64,000 bases of DNA, taken from assembly GCF_023278045.1 (NCBI RefSeq), contig NZ_CP056783.1, positions 3,381,501 through 3,445,500 on the forward strand, in the 5' to 3' direction. Every line of letters starts with the position of its first letter. The first letter of the stretch is position 1. Under the pieces are notes generated by a model. The model made no database searches. It was not told the origin of the DNA and saw nothing but the letters and a program-made list of their open reading frames with translations. Made by a program: the position numbers and the translations under genes. The DNA is from Flavobacterium sp. K5-23. GTDB lineage: Bacteria > Bacteroidota > Bacteroidia > Flavobacteriales > Flavobacteriaceae. Below are positions 26,764 through 34,785 of this stretch, piece after piece.

Positions 26764-27288
26764 ATGAAATACCTACTAACAGGTCAAGAAACCGAAAGGC
26801 TAAAATTTAGGCTACTGAGATCAGATGACTTCAATTCTTGGATAAATTTATTTAAAGCAAATAATATTGCGGAATATTTACAACTTGATCCTAAACTATC
26901 CGAATCTGAATTATGCAAGTTATGGTTTGACAAAGTGTTTCATAGATACGATAATGATTTGGGAGGAATGAACGTCCTAATTAATAAAACAACAAACCGA
27001 ATTGTTGGTCAATGTGGTCTTCTAGTTCAAACAATTGAAAGTGTCGAGAGATTAGAAATTGGTTATTCTATTCTTCCTGAGTTTTGGAAACAAGGATTTG
27101 CAATTGAAGCTGCAACAAAATGTAAAAATTATGCATTTGAAAACAATAGTGCTGATTCATTAATCTCAATGATCCATATCGATAATTTAGACTCTGAAAA
27201 AGTCGCTTTAAGAAATGGAATGACCTTTGAAAAAAAAGTGAACTCTTTTAACATTTTTCGGATTGACAAGGAGAATTGGAAACCATAA
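26764..27288 (+). CDS. GNAT acetyltransferase (RimJ/RimL type)
   Basis: From the ATG at 26764 (MKYLLTGQETERLKFRLL) the product is 174 residues, the standard size. The start of the frame at 26704 lies inside the spacer and is unlikely. GNAT motifs: TERLKFRLLRSDDFNSW at the N-terminus, INKTTNRIVGQCGL, and the acetyl-CoA-binding GYSILPEFWKQGFAIEAA, which replaces the usual RGxGxA by KQGFA as in many RimJ-like members. It acetylates a small molecule or protein N-terminus; the substrate is unknown. It is the third lone gene of the cassette-like island. Confidence 0.8.
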   Translation: MKYLLTGQETERLKFRLLRSDDFNSWINLFKANNIAEYLQLDPKLSESELCKLWFDKVFHRYDNDLGGMNVLINKTTNRIVGQCGLLVQTIESVERLEIGYSILPEFWKQGFAIEAATKCKNYAFENNSADSLISMIHIDNLDSEKVALRNGMTFEKKVNSFNIFRIDKENWKP

Positions 27289-27328
27289 AAGCCAGTAAAC
27301 AATCAAGCTAAGAATAAATGATGTTGAT

Positions 27329-27404
27329 TTTGTCATTTCGACCATCGGGAGAAATCACATAAAGAGCGTAACTGATGTGATTTCTCCTTCGTCGAAATGA
27401 CAAA
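27329..27404. repeat. Long interspersed hairpin repeat
   Basis: TTTGTCATTTCGAC and GGAGAAATCACAT on the left pair with ATGTGATTTCTCC and GTCGAAATGACAAA on the right, around a 14-base loop and a small internal mismatch. I recall copies of this 'TTTGTCATTTCGACGAAGGAGAAATC' type palindrome dispersed in flavobacterial genomes as REP-like elements. It closes the accessory island. Confidence 0.65.
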
Positions 27405-27513
27405 TAAACCCTTAACCTAATGAAATTTGGACGTGCCGCTCCACTGAGAATTTGATTCTCGTATAAGGCGATTCCTAAAATGAATTATAAAAATCCAACA
27501 TAAATCAAAAAAA

Positions 27514-28248
27514 ATGAAAACTAAATTAGAAAAAAAAGTCAACTTTTTAACGGGATATGCAATTGTAAGTAGTCTTGTTTTTAGCGTGGTTATTTTAAGC
27601 TCTTTTGGTAAAGAAGATAAAAAAGAAACTTTTGACGAAATCACTACAAAAAAAATCAACTTAATAGGTGAAGATGGCAGCCTAAGAATGGTACTCAGTA
27701 ATGAAACCAGACAACATTCAGGTAGAATGAACGGAAAAGATTACCCAAAAAGAGAAAGACCGGCCGGTATGATTTTCTTTAATGATGAAGGAGACGAGTG
27801 TGGCGGTTTAATTTTTGCAGGAAAAACCAAAGACAACAAAACCAGCTCAGGAATGTCATTTACAATGGACAATTACCACGATGACCAAGTAATTCAACTC
27901 TTAAATACGGAAGAATATGAAAATGGTAAAAGTTTTATTCAAAGAGGGCTAACCATCAATGAGTTTCCGTTAGGCTCAAACATAGACACCAGAAACGCAA
28001 AGTTTGAAGAACTGGAAAAAATAGAAAACAAGGAATTAAGGAACCAAAAAATGGATGAATTATGGGCCAAAGAAGGCTCAAAAAGGAGATTGTTTATTGG
28101 ACGAAATAAATCCAACAGTTCCGGTTTATTTCTATACGATAAAGAAGGAAATCCAAAAATAAAAATTCACGTAGACGAAGAAGGAAATCCAAAAATTGAA
28201 ATCGTGGATAAAAACGGAAAAACAAGAAATTTTCTTGAAAGCAAATAA
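27514..28248 (+). CDS. Membrane-anchored hypothetical protein
   Basis: The 244-residue protein has one N-terminal membrane segment (about 12-32, YAIVSSLVFSVVILSSF) and a hydrophilic remainder. The first part contains IGEDGSLRMVLSNE and the end contains a two-fold KEGNPKIKI/EEGNPKIEI repeat, suggesting stacked beta-hairpins like those in 'gene product, DGxxR' Bacteroidota proteins. I do not know a function. It stands alone after the hairpin repeat. Confidence 0.6.
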   Translation: MKTKLEKKVNFLTGYAIVSSLVFSVVILSSFGKEDKKETFDEITTKKINLIGEDGSLRMVLSNETRQHSGRMNGKDYPKRERPAGMIFFNDEGDECGGLIFAGKTKDNKTSSGMSFTMDNYHDDQVIQLLNTEEYENGKSFIQRGLTINEFPLGSNIDTRNAKFEELEKIENKELRNQKMDELWAKEGSKRRLFIGRNKSNSSGLFLYDKEGNPKIKIHVDEEGNPKIEIVDKNGKTRNFLESK

Positions 28249-28381
28249 TAAAATCAGGTTTTAGACATTTGGGTTTTGGATTTATTTTCGAACTGAAAAA
28301 AAACTAAACTGAAATCATCTTTTATTTTAATTAAGATCTAATTTTCAAAAACACATTTCGTCTTACGACAACTATAACCAT

Positions 28382-28423
28382 AAAAAAACCGCTACTTTCC
28401 AACTAGGAAAGAGCGGTTTTTTT
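28382..28423. terminator. Bidirectional terminator
   Basis: The hairpin AAAAAACCGCT..TTCC / GGAAA.AGCGGTTTTTT lies between the convergent genes at 27514 and 28438 and gives T tracts on both strands. Confidence 0.8.
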
Positions 28424-28437
28424 ACTAATTCAAAATA

Positions 28438-28905
28438 TTAAAAAAGACCTAATCGCACACTTGGTGTATTTACTCGTATTTGCGTATTTACTGAAGTACT
28501 GCGAGGGCTTCTCTGGTAATTACGTTGGTCGTATTGATAATAATAAAACCCTGCGTGATGGTAAAATGAATCACTGTGGTAACAATGGTCATCACAATGA
28601 TAATGATGTTCAGCATAGGCGTCTTTTTTCCCTTGCACATAGGCACGATGCGCCCTGTTATTGTCTTCCTTTAAATCTCTTTCATATTGTTTCTGTTCTT
28701 TCCAGAAGGCTTTTTCTTCAGCTTTCGTTTTGGCTTTGAATTCCATCTCAAAACGAGCGTCTTCGGCTCCACGTTGCTCGTAATACGCTATCTTATCTTG
28801 ATTTGTATTTACTCTTGTTTCGCTTTTTACTTTGGCTTCTTGAGCATTCATTGATACTACTGTTCCCAAAAACACTATTGCTATTACCGTATTAATTGTT
28901 TTCAT
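28438..28905 (-). CDS. Secreted histidine/tyrosine-rich protein
   Basis: The 155-residue product has a signal peptide (MKTINTVIAIVFLG to SMNAQ). A charged helical region (AEDARFEMEFKAKTKAEEKA) is followed by a cluster with many His, Tyr and two Cys (HHYHCDDHCYHSDSFYHH) and a basic tail. The cluster suggests metal binding in the periplasm or at the surface. No family is recognised. Confidence 0.55.
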   Translation of the reverse strand: MKTINTVIAIVFLGTVVSMNAQEAKVKSETRVNTNQDKIAYYEQRGAEDARFEMEFKAKTKAEEKAFWKEQKQYERDLKEDNNRAHRAYVQGKKDAYAEHHYHCDDHCYHSDSFYHHAGFYYYQYDQRNYQRSPRSTSVNTQIRVNTPSVRLGLF

Positions 28906-29118
28906 AATTTTTAATTTTATTGATAGTACGTTATCGTTTGTAATGCTACCTTCAATAGTAAGACAACTGTAAACTAGTTTACCCTACCCTATTATCAAAA
29001 AAATATTTTTTCAAGCTAACAATAAGAGCTTCAATGTGTGAATAAAGTAACTTAAACCCATAATTGTATAATGCATCGATAAGATAAAATGTGGAATTTT
29101 GTAACTTACAAATTAGTT

Positions 29119-29964
29119 ATGAAAAAAATAATTCTCCTATTAAGCGTTGTCCTTGTGTTGTTCTCCTGCAAGAAAAGCGAAACAAACAATGCTGTTGAAA
29201 CAAAAAAAGTGCGTGTAAGAAAACAACCAAAAACGATTTCTTATACCCTAGAAAAAACAAAACAGTGGTTAGAAAAAATCGCAAATGATTCCTCAAAAAT
29301 TCATATTGCCTTTGCGATTAACAGAACTGACAAAGCAAATTTCGTGCAAATGGATTCGGTCATTATCCCTACAGATATGAGTGGTGATATTGAATTTTAT
29401 CTTCCGTTTCCTCATCATATTGATTATTTAAAAGACATTGATAAAATTATCTATTTCTCTTACCCTACACAAACATTTGCCGCTTATGAAAATGGGGAGT
29501 TAATTTATACGGGACCAACCAATATGGGACGAAAGAAAGACCAAACACCTACTGGCCTATTCTTTACCAACTGGAAGGCAGAACAAACTATCAGTACATT
29601 TAATGATGAATGGGATTTACGATGGAATTTTAATATTGAAAACAAAGAAGGTGTGGGATGGCATCAATATAGTTTACCAGGTTACCCGGCTTCGCATTCT
29701 TGTTTACGTCTTCAGGAAAAAGATGCTCGTTATCTTTATGACTGGGCTGACCAATGGATTCTAGCCGATGAGGAAAATGTAAAAGTGAAGGGAACTCCTG
29801 TACTTGTTTTTGGTTCTTATAATTTTGATGCACCAAAACCTTGGTTGCAGTTAATTGCTAATCCAAAGGCCATAGACATTTCAGAGGATGAAATTGAAAA
29901 AGTAACCAAGCCTTTCTTAAGCGCTATTTTATTGGAACAAAAAAACAGAAAAGCAAATAAATAA
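29119..29964 (+). CDS. L,D-transpeptidase (YkuD family) lipoprotein
   Basis: From the ATG at 29119 (MKKIILLLSVVLVLFSC) the product is 281 residues with a lipobox. The YkuD catalytic domain shows TPTGLFFTNWK and the active-site signature GWHQYSLPGYPASHSCLRL, where Cys195 is the nucleophile and the histidines serve as partners. The family makes 3-3 cross-links or anchors lipoproteins to peptidoglycan. The longer frame from 29089 would hide the signal peptide, so I reject it. Lone gene, followed by a small-ligand-binding protein. Confidence 0.85.
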   Translation: MKKIILLLSVVLVLFSCKKSETNNAVETKKVRVRKQPKTISYTLEKTKQWLEKIANDSSKIHIAFAINRTDKANFVQMDSVIIPTDMSGDIEFYLPFPHHIDYLKDIDKIIYFSYPTQTFAAYENGELIYTGPTNMGRKKDQTPTGLFFTNWKAEQTISTFNDEWDLRWNFNIENKEGVGWHQYSLPGYPASHSCLRLQEKDARYLYDWADQWILADEENVKVKGTPVLVFGSYNFDAPKPWLQLIANPKAIDISEDEIEKVTKPFLSAILLEQKNRKANK

Positions 29965-30017
29965 ACTAAAAACATTAATTTTACTAGAAAAAGAAGCTAT
30001 CCAGTAAAAAAAATAAA

Positions 30018-30551
30018 ATGATTCCAAGAATTGAAAGTCTAATCGCGAAAAAGTTAATTGGAAAAAGTCTTTCGATGTCTGTATCCCAAGATAAAACCCA
30101 GGAATTATGGCAAAGCTTTATGCCCAGACGTAATGAAATAGAAAATCGTGTGGGCACTGAATTCTATTCTATGCAAATGTATCCTCACACGTATTTTGCT
30201 AATTTCAATCCAAATACTGAATTCGAAAAATGGGCAACCGTTGAAGTGACGGACTTTGATACCGTTCCTAATGATATGAAGTCCTTTATATTAAATGGAG
30301 GACAATATGCTGTGTTTCTCCATAAGGGATCCAACAACATTTACGGTATGTTCGAATACATTTTTACTACTTGGTTACCTAATTCAGAATACGATATAGA
30401 CGACAGACCTCATTTTGAAATATTGGGAGACAAATACAAACGAAATGAAGAAAGTTCAGAGGAGGAAATTTGGATTCCAATAAAAAATAAAGAGCTAAAA
30501 ATTGACAATTCGAATTTGAATTCAAAAACCGAAATAAAAGTTAATATATGA
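30018..30551 (+). CDS. GyrI-like effector-binding domain protein
   Basis: The 177-residue protein matches the bacterial transcription activator, effector-binding (GyrI-like) fold: PRIESLIAKKLIGKSLSMSV, a middle MYPHTYFANFNPNTEFEKWATVEV, AVFLHKGSNNIYGMFEYIFTTWLPNSEY and a final DDRPHFEILGDKY followed by EEEIWIPIK. It lacks the AraC helix-turn-helix, so it is a stand-alone small-molecule binder or hydrolase of unknown ligand. Confidence 0.8.
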   Translation: MIPRIESLIAKKLIGKSLSMSVSQDKTQELWQSFMPRRNEIENRVGTEFYSMQMYPHTYFANFNPNTEFEKWATVEVTDFDTVPNDMKSFILNGGQYAVFLHKGSNNIYGMFEYIFTTWLPNSEYDIDDRPHFEILGDKYKRNEESSEEEIWIPIKNKELKIDNSNLNSKTEIKVNI

Positions 30552-30646
30552 AATACAAAACAGGAAAAACCGTTTTTAAAACTTTGTATTCTTAACTTAG
30601 TCCTAGTTTACAAAAACATATTCCATTAATTTAAAAAGTCTAAAAG

Positions 30647-31165
30647 TTGATAACATTCGAAACAGAACGATTAATTCTAAAACCTACTACAAAAGAAGAT
30701 GCCGAATTTATTATAGATTTATTAAATACTCCTAAGTGGATTGAATTTATTGGTGATCGAAATGTTTCAACTATAAAAGATGCCGAAGACTACATTGAGA
30801 CAAAAATGACCTCTCAAATGGAGAAACTAGGTTTTGGGAATTATACTCTAATTAGAAAATTCGATAGAGAAAAAATAGGTTCTTGTGGCCTGTACGATAG
30901 AGAAGGTTTAGATGGAGTTGATATCGGATTTGCTTTGTTACCTAAGTATGAAAAAAAAGGATATGCTTTTGAAGGGGCTAACAAACTAAAGGAAGTCGCC
31001 ATCAGTGACTTTAAGCTTAAAGAAATAAGCGGAATTACTTCGAAAAAAAACACAGCATCTCAAAATTTACTGATGAAAATTGGACTTAAATTCGAACGAA
31101 ACATTCTACTTCCAAATGAAACGGAAGAAATACTTTTATACAAATTAAACCTAGAAGATAACTAG
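30647..31165 (+). CDS. GNAT acetyltransferase (RimJ/RimL type)
   Basis: The 172-residue product starts at a TTG (30647) since the motif ITFETERLILKPTTKEDAEF begins directly after it and no ATG precedes it in frame. GNAT features are KIGSCGLYDR and DIGFALLPKYEKKGYAFEGA (acetyl-CoA site). This is a second acetyltransferase within 5 kb, but in sequence it is not a close copy of the one at 26764. Substrate unknown. Confidence 0.82.
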   Translation: MITFETERLILKPTTKEDAEFIIDLLNTPKWIEFIGDRNVSTIKDAEDYIETKMTSQMEKLGFGNYTLIRKFDREKIGSCGLYDREGLDGVDIGFALLPKYEKKGYAFEGANKLKEVAISDFKLKEISGITSKKNTASQNLLMKIGLKFERNILLPNETEEILLYKLNLEDN

Positions 31166-31227
31166 ATTTAGAAAAAGTAATCCGTCTCTTTTTTAACAGA
31201 TAATTAAAATACTACTGTTGTAAATTG

Positions 31228-32000
31228 TTTACCATATAAGAGATATAAGAACATATAAGTTGTTGCCGCTTCTAGTTAGCTTAAATGGCCTTATTTTCCT
31301 TATATGATTAAAATTTAAGATGTTTGTTTTTTGTGTAAAATCCTTTTACAATATAAGAACATATAAGTTGTTCCCGTTTATAGCTAGCTTAAATGACCTT
31401 ATTTTCCTTATATGGTTAAATCTAAGCTTTCATTCTAGCATTAAATCCTTTTACCATATAAGAGATATAAGAACATAAAAGTTGTTGCCGCTTCTAGTTA
31501 GCTTAAATGGCCTTATTTTCCTTATATGATTAAAATTTAAGATGTTTGTTTTTTGTGTAAAATCCTTTTACAATATAAGAACATATAAGTTGTTCCCGTT
31601 TATAGCTAGCTTAAATGACCTTATTTTCCTTATATGGTTAAATCTAAGCTTTCATTCTAGCATTAAATCCTTTTACCATATAAGAGATATAAGAACATAA
31701 AAGTTGTTGCCGCTTCTAGTTAGCTTAAATGGCCTTATTTTCCTTATATGATTAAAATTTAAGATGTTTGTTTTTTGTGTAAAATCCTTTTACAATATAA
31801 GAACATATAAGTTGTTCCCGTTTATAGCTGGCTTAAATGACCTTATTTTTCTTATATGGTTAAAATTTAAGATGTTTATTTTTGTATAAAATCCTTTTAC
31901 AATATAAGAGATATAAGAACATATAAGTTGTTCCCGTTTATAGCTAGCTTAAATGACCTTGTTTTTCTTATATGGTTAAAATTCAAGCTGTTTTTTTTTG
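31228..32000. repeat. Tandem array of seven palindromic repeats
   Basis: Seven units start with TTTAC(C/A)ATATAAG at 31228, 31345, 31450, 31567, 31672, 31789 and 31896. Spacings are 117, 105, 117, 105, 117 and 107 bases, so two unit types alternate and form 222-base pairs. Each unit opens with (A)CCATATAAG or AATATAAG and closes with CTTATATGGT or CTTATATGAT, so it can fold into a hairpin. The conserved core reads AAGTTGTT, then GCTTAAATG, CCTTATTTT. The last unit diverges and no ORF runs through it. Confidence 0.85.
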
Positions 32001-32075
32001 TAAGCAGACCTAAATCATAATAATCTTCATTCGGAAATCCCCTTTTAAAGTTGGCTCCATAGAGGAAAAAAATGT

Positions 32076-32900
32076 CTATTTATTTAATTTTATAAAATCC
32101 AAAACCTCGTCATAACGGTCGCTCCAAGGATAAAAATATTGAACTACCATAGGCGCGTGTTTTTTGTTAACTCCTATCTGTTTTACATCAGGCTGAAAGG
32201 GTTTTAATGCTTTTACAAAACGAGTGTTGGCTATTTTTATTGATTGATAAGTCTTGTCACCAACATAGATTAAAAAAGGCGGTGTGTTCTTATCTATAAA
32301 ATAAATAGGAGAAGCGTCCTGCCATTTTTCAGCTTCCGTTGTCCAAGTCGTGATATAGTCGTCCTCAGTAGTAGGAGGCCTTTCTCCCAGGTAATGTTTC
32401 ATATCTAAACCTGCAGCATCATTTAGAATTATTCCTGATATACTTTTTGGATCGATTCCGAATTTCGGATTCATAACGGCCAAAGCCCCTAGATGTCCTC
32501 CAGCGGAATGTCCCGTTATAAAAATTTGATTTAGATTTCCATTGTACTTCTTAATATTCTCTTTTGTCCACTGTATTACTTCTGCTATTTGACGAGTCAT
32601 TTGGGCATAATCAGCATTTGGGCTCAAAGTATAATCAGGTATAACTGTGATAACGCCCTTAGCAGCAAAATTCCTTCCCAGCAAATCATAAGTTCCCTTT
32701 CTCCCACTATTCCAGTTCCCGCCATGAACAAAAATCAATACAGGAAGCGTCTCCGCTTTAAAATTTCTTGGAACAAAAACATTCAAACGAGGTGCTTCTT
32801 CAACACTAGAAATGGTTGTTGGCATATAAGAAACATCCTTAACCTTTATAGAACTACAACTCACTAACAACAAAACAAAAACAACAGAATAGAAGCGCAT
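32076..32900 (-). CDS. Alpha/beta-hydrolase lipoprotein (carboxylesterase-like)
   Basis: The 274-residue protein has a lipoprotein signal (FVLLLVSC) and an esterase/lipase fold of the hormone-sensitive lipase type: oxyanion HGGNWNSG, nucleophile elbow GHSAGGH, an acidic residue in IYVGDKT and the catalytic His in KKHAPMV. It hydrolyses an ester or amide bond of unknown substrate in the periplasm. It lies alone between the repeat array and a long promoter region. Confidence 0.82.
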   Translation of the reverse strand: MRFYSVVFVLLLVSCSSIKVKDVSYMPTTISSVEEAPRLNVFVPRNFKAETLPVLIFVHGGNWNSGRKGTYDLLGRNFAAKGVITVIPDYTLSPNADYAQMTRQIAEVIQWTKENIKKYNGNLNQIFITGHSAGGHLGALAVMNPKFGIDPKSISGIILNDAAGLDMKHYLGERPPTTEDDYITTWTTEAEKWQDASPIYFIDKNTPPFLIYVGDKTYQSIKIANTRFVKALKPFQPDVKQIGVNKKHAPMVVQYFYPWSDRYDEVLDFIKLNK

Positions 32901-33312
32901 CTTTTTTTTACTAATATAGGTTTTTTATAATCAGAAAATTGACTTGTCATATGTATTTACTCTTAATTCCTTTTTTAAAATTTTCAAACAAAGCAAAATC
33001 AACATAAAAAATTTACAACTATTTTTTTATAAAAAAACCACACTCCCCCTATTCCATTGCACTATACTTTCTTAGTAAAGAAAAACATTCTGTTATTACA
33101 AAGAAACACCCTATTATTTTTAGTTAATTAACAACTATTATCATTATATTTAGTTAATTAACAACTACTTAGCGCTATATTTTTAGTAAATTTATATTGT
33201 TACAAAATCTAACGCGTAGGATTTTGAAAACAAACAATTAATAAATTAGGGTATGAATGTTTGATTTATACTTTCAAAATAATAACTACTAATAATTTAA
33301 AAACAAACTATT
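32901..33312. other. Promoter region with two copies of a palindromic repeat
   Basis: About 410 bases between divergent genes. TTTAGTTAATTAACAACTA occurs twice, at about 33119-33137 and 33149-33167, exactly 30 bases apart; each holds the perfect palindrome GTTAATTAAC. Downstream of them lie TTATATTGTTAC and a 100-base leader before the YciF-like gene. Two palindromes about three helical turns apart are what paired operator sites look like. Confidence 0.5.
33119..33167 (+). promoter_or_regulatory. Paired palindromic operator-like sites
   Basis: The two identical 19-base copies centred on GTTAATTAAC are spaced 30 bases apart, about 145 bases before the YciF-like gene. The regulator is unknown. 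Confidence 0.4.
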
Positions 33313-33888
33313 ATGGGAACTGCATATAATAAACCAACAAGTGATAAAAGAGTAGAAGCAACTAACACTAATTCAGCTCATGGATTAAGAGATTTATTTG
33401 AATTTGGATTAAAAGATATTTATTGGGCAGAAAAAGTTTTGTCAAAAACATTACCAAAAATGGTTCGAAACGCTTCCTCTCCAGAATTAGTGAGTAACTT
33501 AAAAAAACAATTAACTGAAACAGAGAAACACGTAACCAGATTAGAAGAAATATTCAAATCATCAGGAATCGAGCCCACTGCTAAAAAATGTGACGCTATG
33601 GCAGGCATCATAAAAGAAAGCAATAATATGCTTAAAGATACTGATATTGGAGTTGTTCGTGATGCTGGAATCATTGCAGCAGAACAAAAAGTTATCCATT
33701 ATGAGATTGCAACTTACGGTACTTTACACGCGTTTGCAAAAACCTTGGGAGAAACCAAAGCGGCTAAACTGCTGGCTAAAACGCTGAAAGAAGATAAAGA
33801 AGCAGATGCTTCATTTACAGATATTGCTTTAAAAGCAATTAACAACAAAGCTTCTAGAGCTGCCGCAATAGCAAATATCAGAATGTAA
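33313..33888 (+). CDS. YciF/YciE-family ferritin-like protein (DUF892)
   Basis: The 191-residue protein fits the DUF892 family: GLRDLFEFGLKDIYWAEKVLSKTLPKM is the hallmark first helix, followed by helices with HVTRLEEIF, MAGIIKES, AAEQKVIHYEIATYGTL and a last helix with EDKEADASFTDIAL. The glutamates and histidines of a four-helix di-iron fold are present. Homologues are induced by osmotic or general stress in enterobacteria; the paired palindromes upstream suggest tight regulation. A strong terminator follows. Confidence 0.88.
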   Translation: MGTAYNKPTSDKRVEATNTNSAHGLRDLFEFGLKDIYWAEKVLSKTLPKMVRNASSPELVSNLKKQLTETEKHVTRLEEIFKSSGIEPTAKKCDAMAGIIKESNNMLKDTDIGVVRDAGIIAAEQKVIHYEIATYGTLHAFAKTLGETKAAKLLAKTLKEDKEADASFTDIALKAINNKASRAAAIANIRM

Positions 33889-34206
33889 TATGGATTACTA
33901 ATCCAAAAATATTAATAAATTAAGATTTATAGCCCCGCTGAAACGGGGCTTTTTTTATGGGCCTAATTCATCCACATTAAATGTCCCGAAAACATTATGG
34001 AATGTTCCGTTTAAAAACTCGTCAATCTAAATTCGATTATTTTTTCATAAAACATTTTTTATAGAAAATACTAAAACAAAAAAATTAACACATATGTTTT
34101 AGTAAGTAAATTCATTATGTTTGCAAGGCAGAGAAAAGCATATCAATCTATTTACTTTTTGCTTTTTTCGAACGGTAACATCTGAATAATTAATACTGTA
34201 CTATTT
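33889..34206. other. Intergenic region before the NfeD-flotillin operon
   Basis: About 320 bases. It holds the terminator at 33931-33956 and near its end the -7-type box TATGTTTG (34116-34123), with a weak -33 (TATG) 19 bases upstream. That would start transcription about 75 bases before the operon. No ORF of note. Confidence 0.45.
33931..33956 (+). terminator. Terminator after the YciF-like gene
   Basis: AGCCCCG / CGGGGCT hairpin followed by seven T, 43 bases after the stop codon. Confidence 0.85.
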
Positions 34207-34773
34207 ATGGAAATTCTTGAAAATCTAGAACCATTACTAAGAACGTTTTGGTATGTCGCAATTCCAATAAGTGTGATTTTTATTATCCAAACTATTTTGA
34301 CTTTTGTGGGAGCTGATGCTTCAGATGGATTAGAACCTGATTTCAACGGAGACTTTGACGGAGCCGATTCCCCTTTTCAACTATTCTCATTAAGAAACTT
34401 AATTAATTTTTTACTGGGCTTTAGCTGGGCAGGTATTTCATTTTACAGCAGTATAAACAATCCTTATATACTTATTCCTTTATCTATAATTATTGGGTGT
34501 TTGTTCGTATATCTATTTTTTATAATTATTAAACAAGTTCAGAAATTAGAAGAAGATAATTCTTTTAAAATTTCAAATACATTAAATAAAACAGCCGAAG
34601 TTTATTTAACCATTCCAGAGAGAAAAACTGGTAAAGGAAAAATAATGATAAGTGTAAACGGCGCATTCCATGAACTAGAAGCAATGACTGAAAATGAAGC
34701 TATAGTTTCAGGCGCTCTAGTTAAAGTTGTGGCAATAGAAAATGAAAATATTATAATCGTTAAACCTTTTTAA
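34207..34773 (+). CDS. NfeD-like membrane protein
   Basis: The 188-residue protein has one membrane helix near residue 15-35, an acidic loop (PDFNGDFDGADSPF) and two more membrane helices (about 75-120). The C-terminal OB-fold-like domain is NKTAEVYLTIPERKTGKGKIMISVNGAFHELEAM then IVSGALVKVVAIENENIIIVKPF, as in the NfeD/YuaF family. Such proteins pair with flotillins in membrane microdomains. The flotillin gene begins 12 bases downstream, so the two form an operon. Confidence 0.85.
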   Translation: MEILENLEPLLRTFWYVAIPISVIFIIQTILTFVGADASDGLEPDFNGDFDGADSPFQLFSLRNLINFLLGFSWAGISFYSSINNPYILIPLSIIIGCLFVYLFFIIIKQVQKLEEDNSFKISNTLNKTAEVYLTIPERKTGKGKIMISVNGAFHELEAMTENEAIVSGALVKVVAIENENIIIVKPF

Positions 34774-34785
34774 ACCAAATTAATA

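Noticed and set aside
31228..32000. CRISPR array
   Set aside because: Units are 105-117 bases, alternate in type and have no short unique spacers; no cas gene is near. It is a tandem palindromic repeat.
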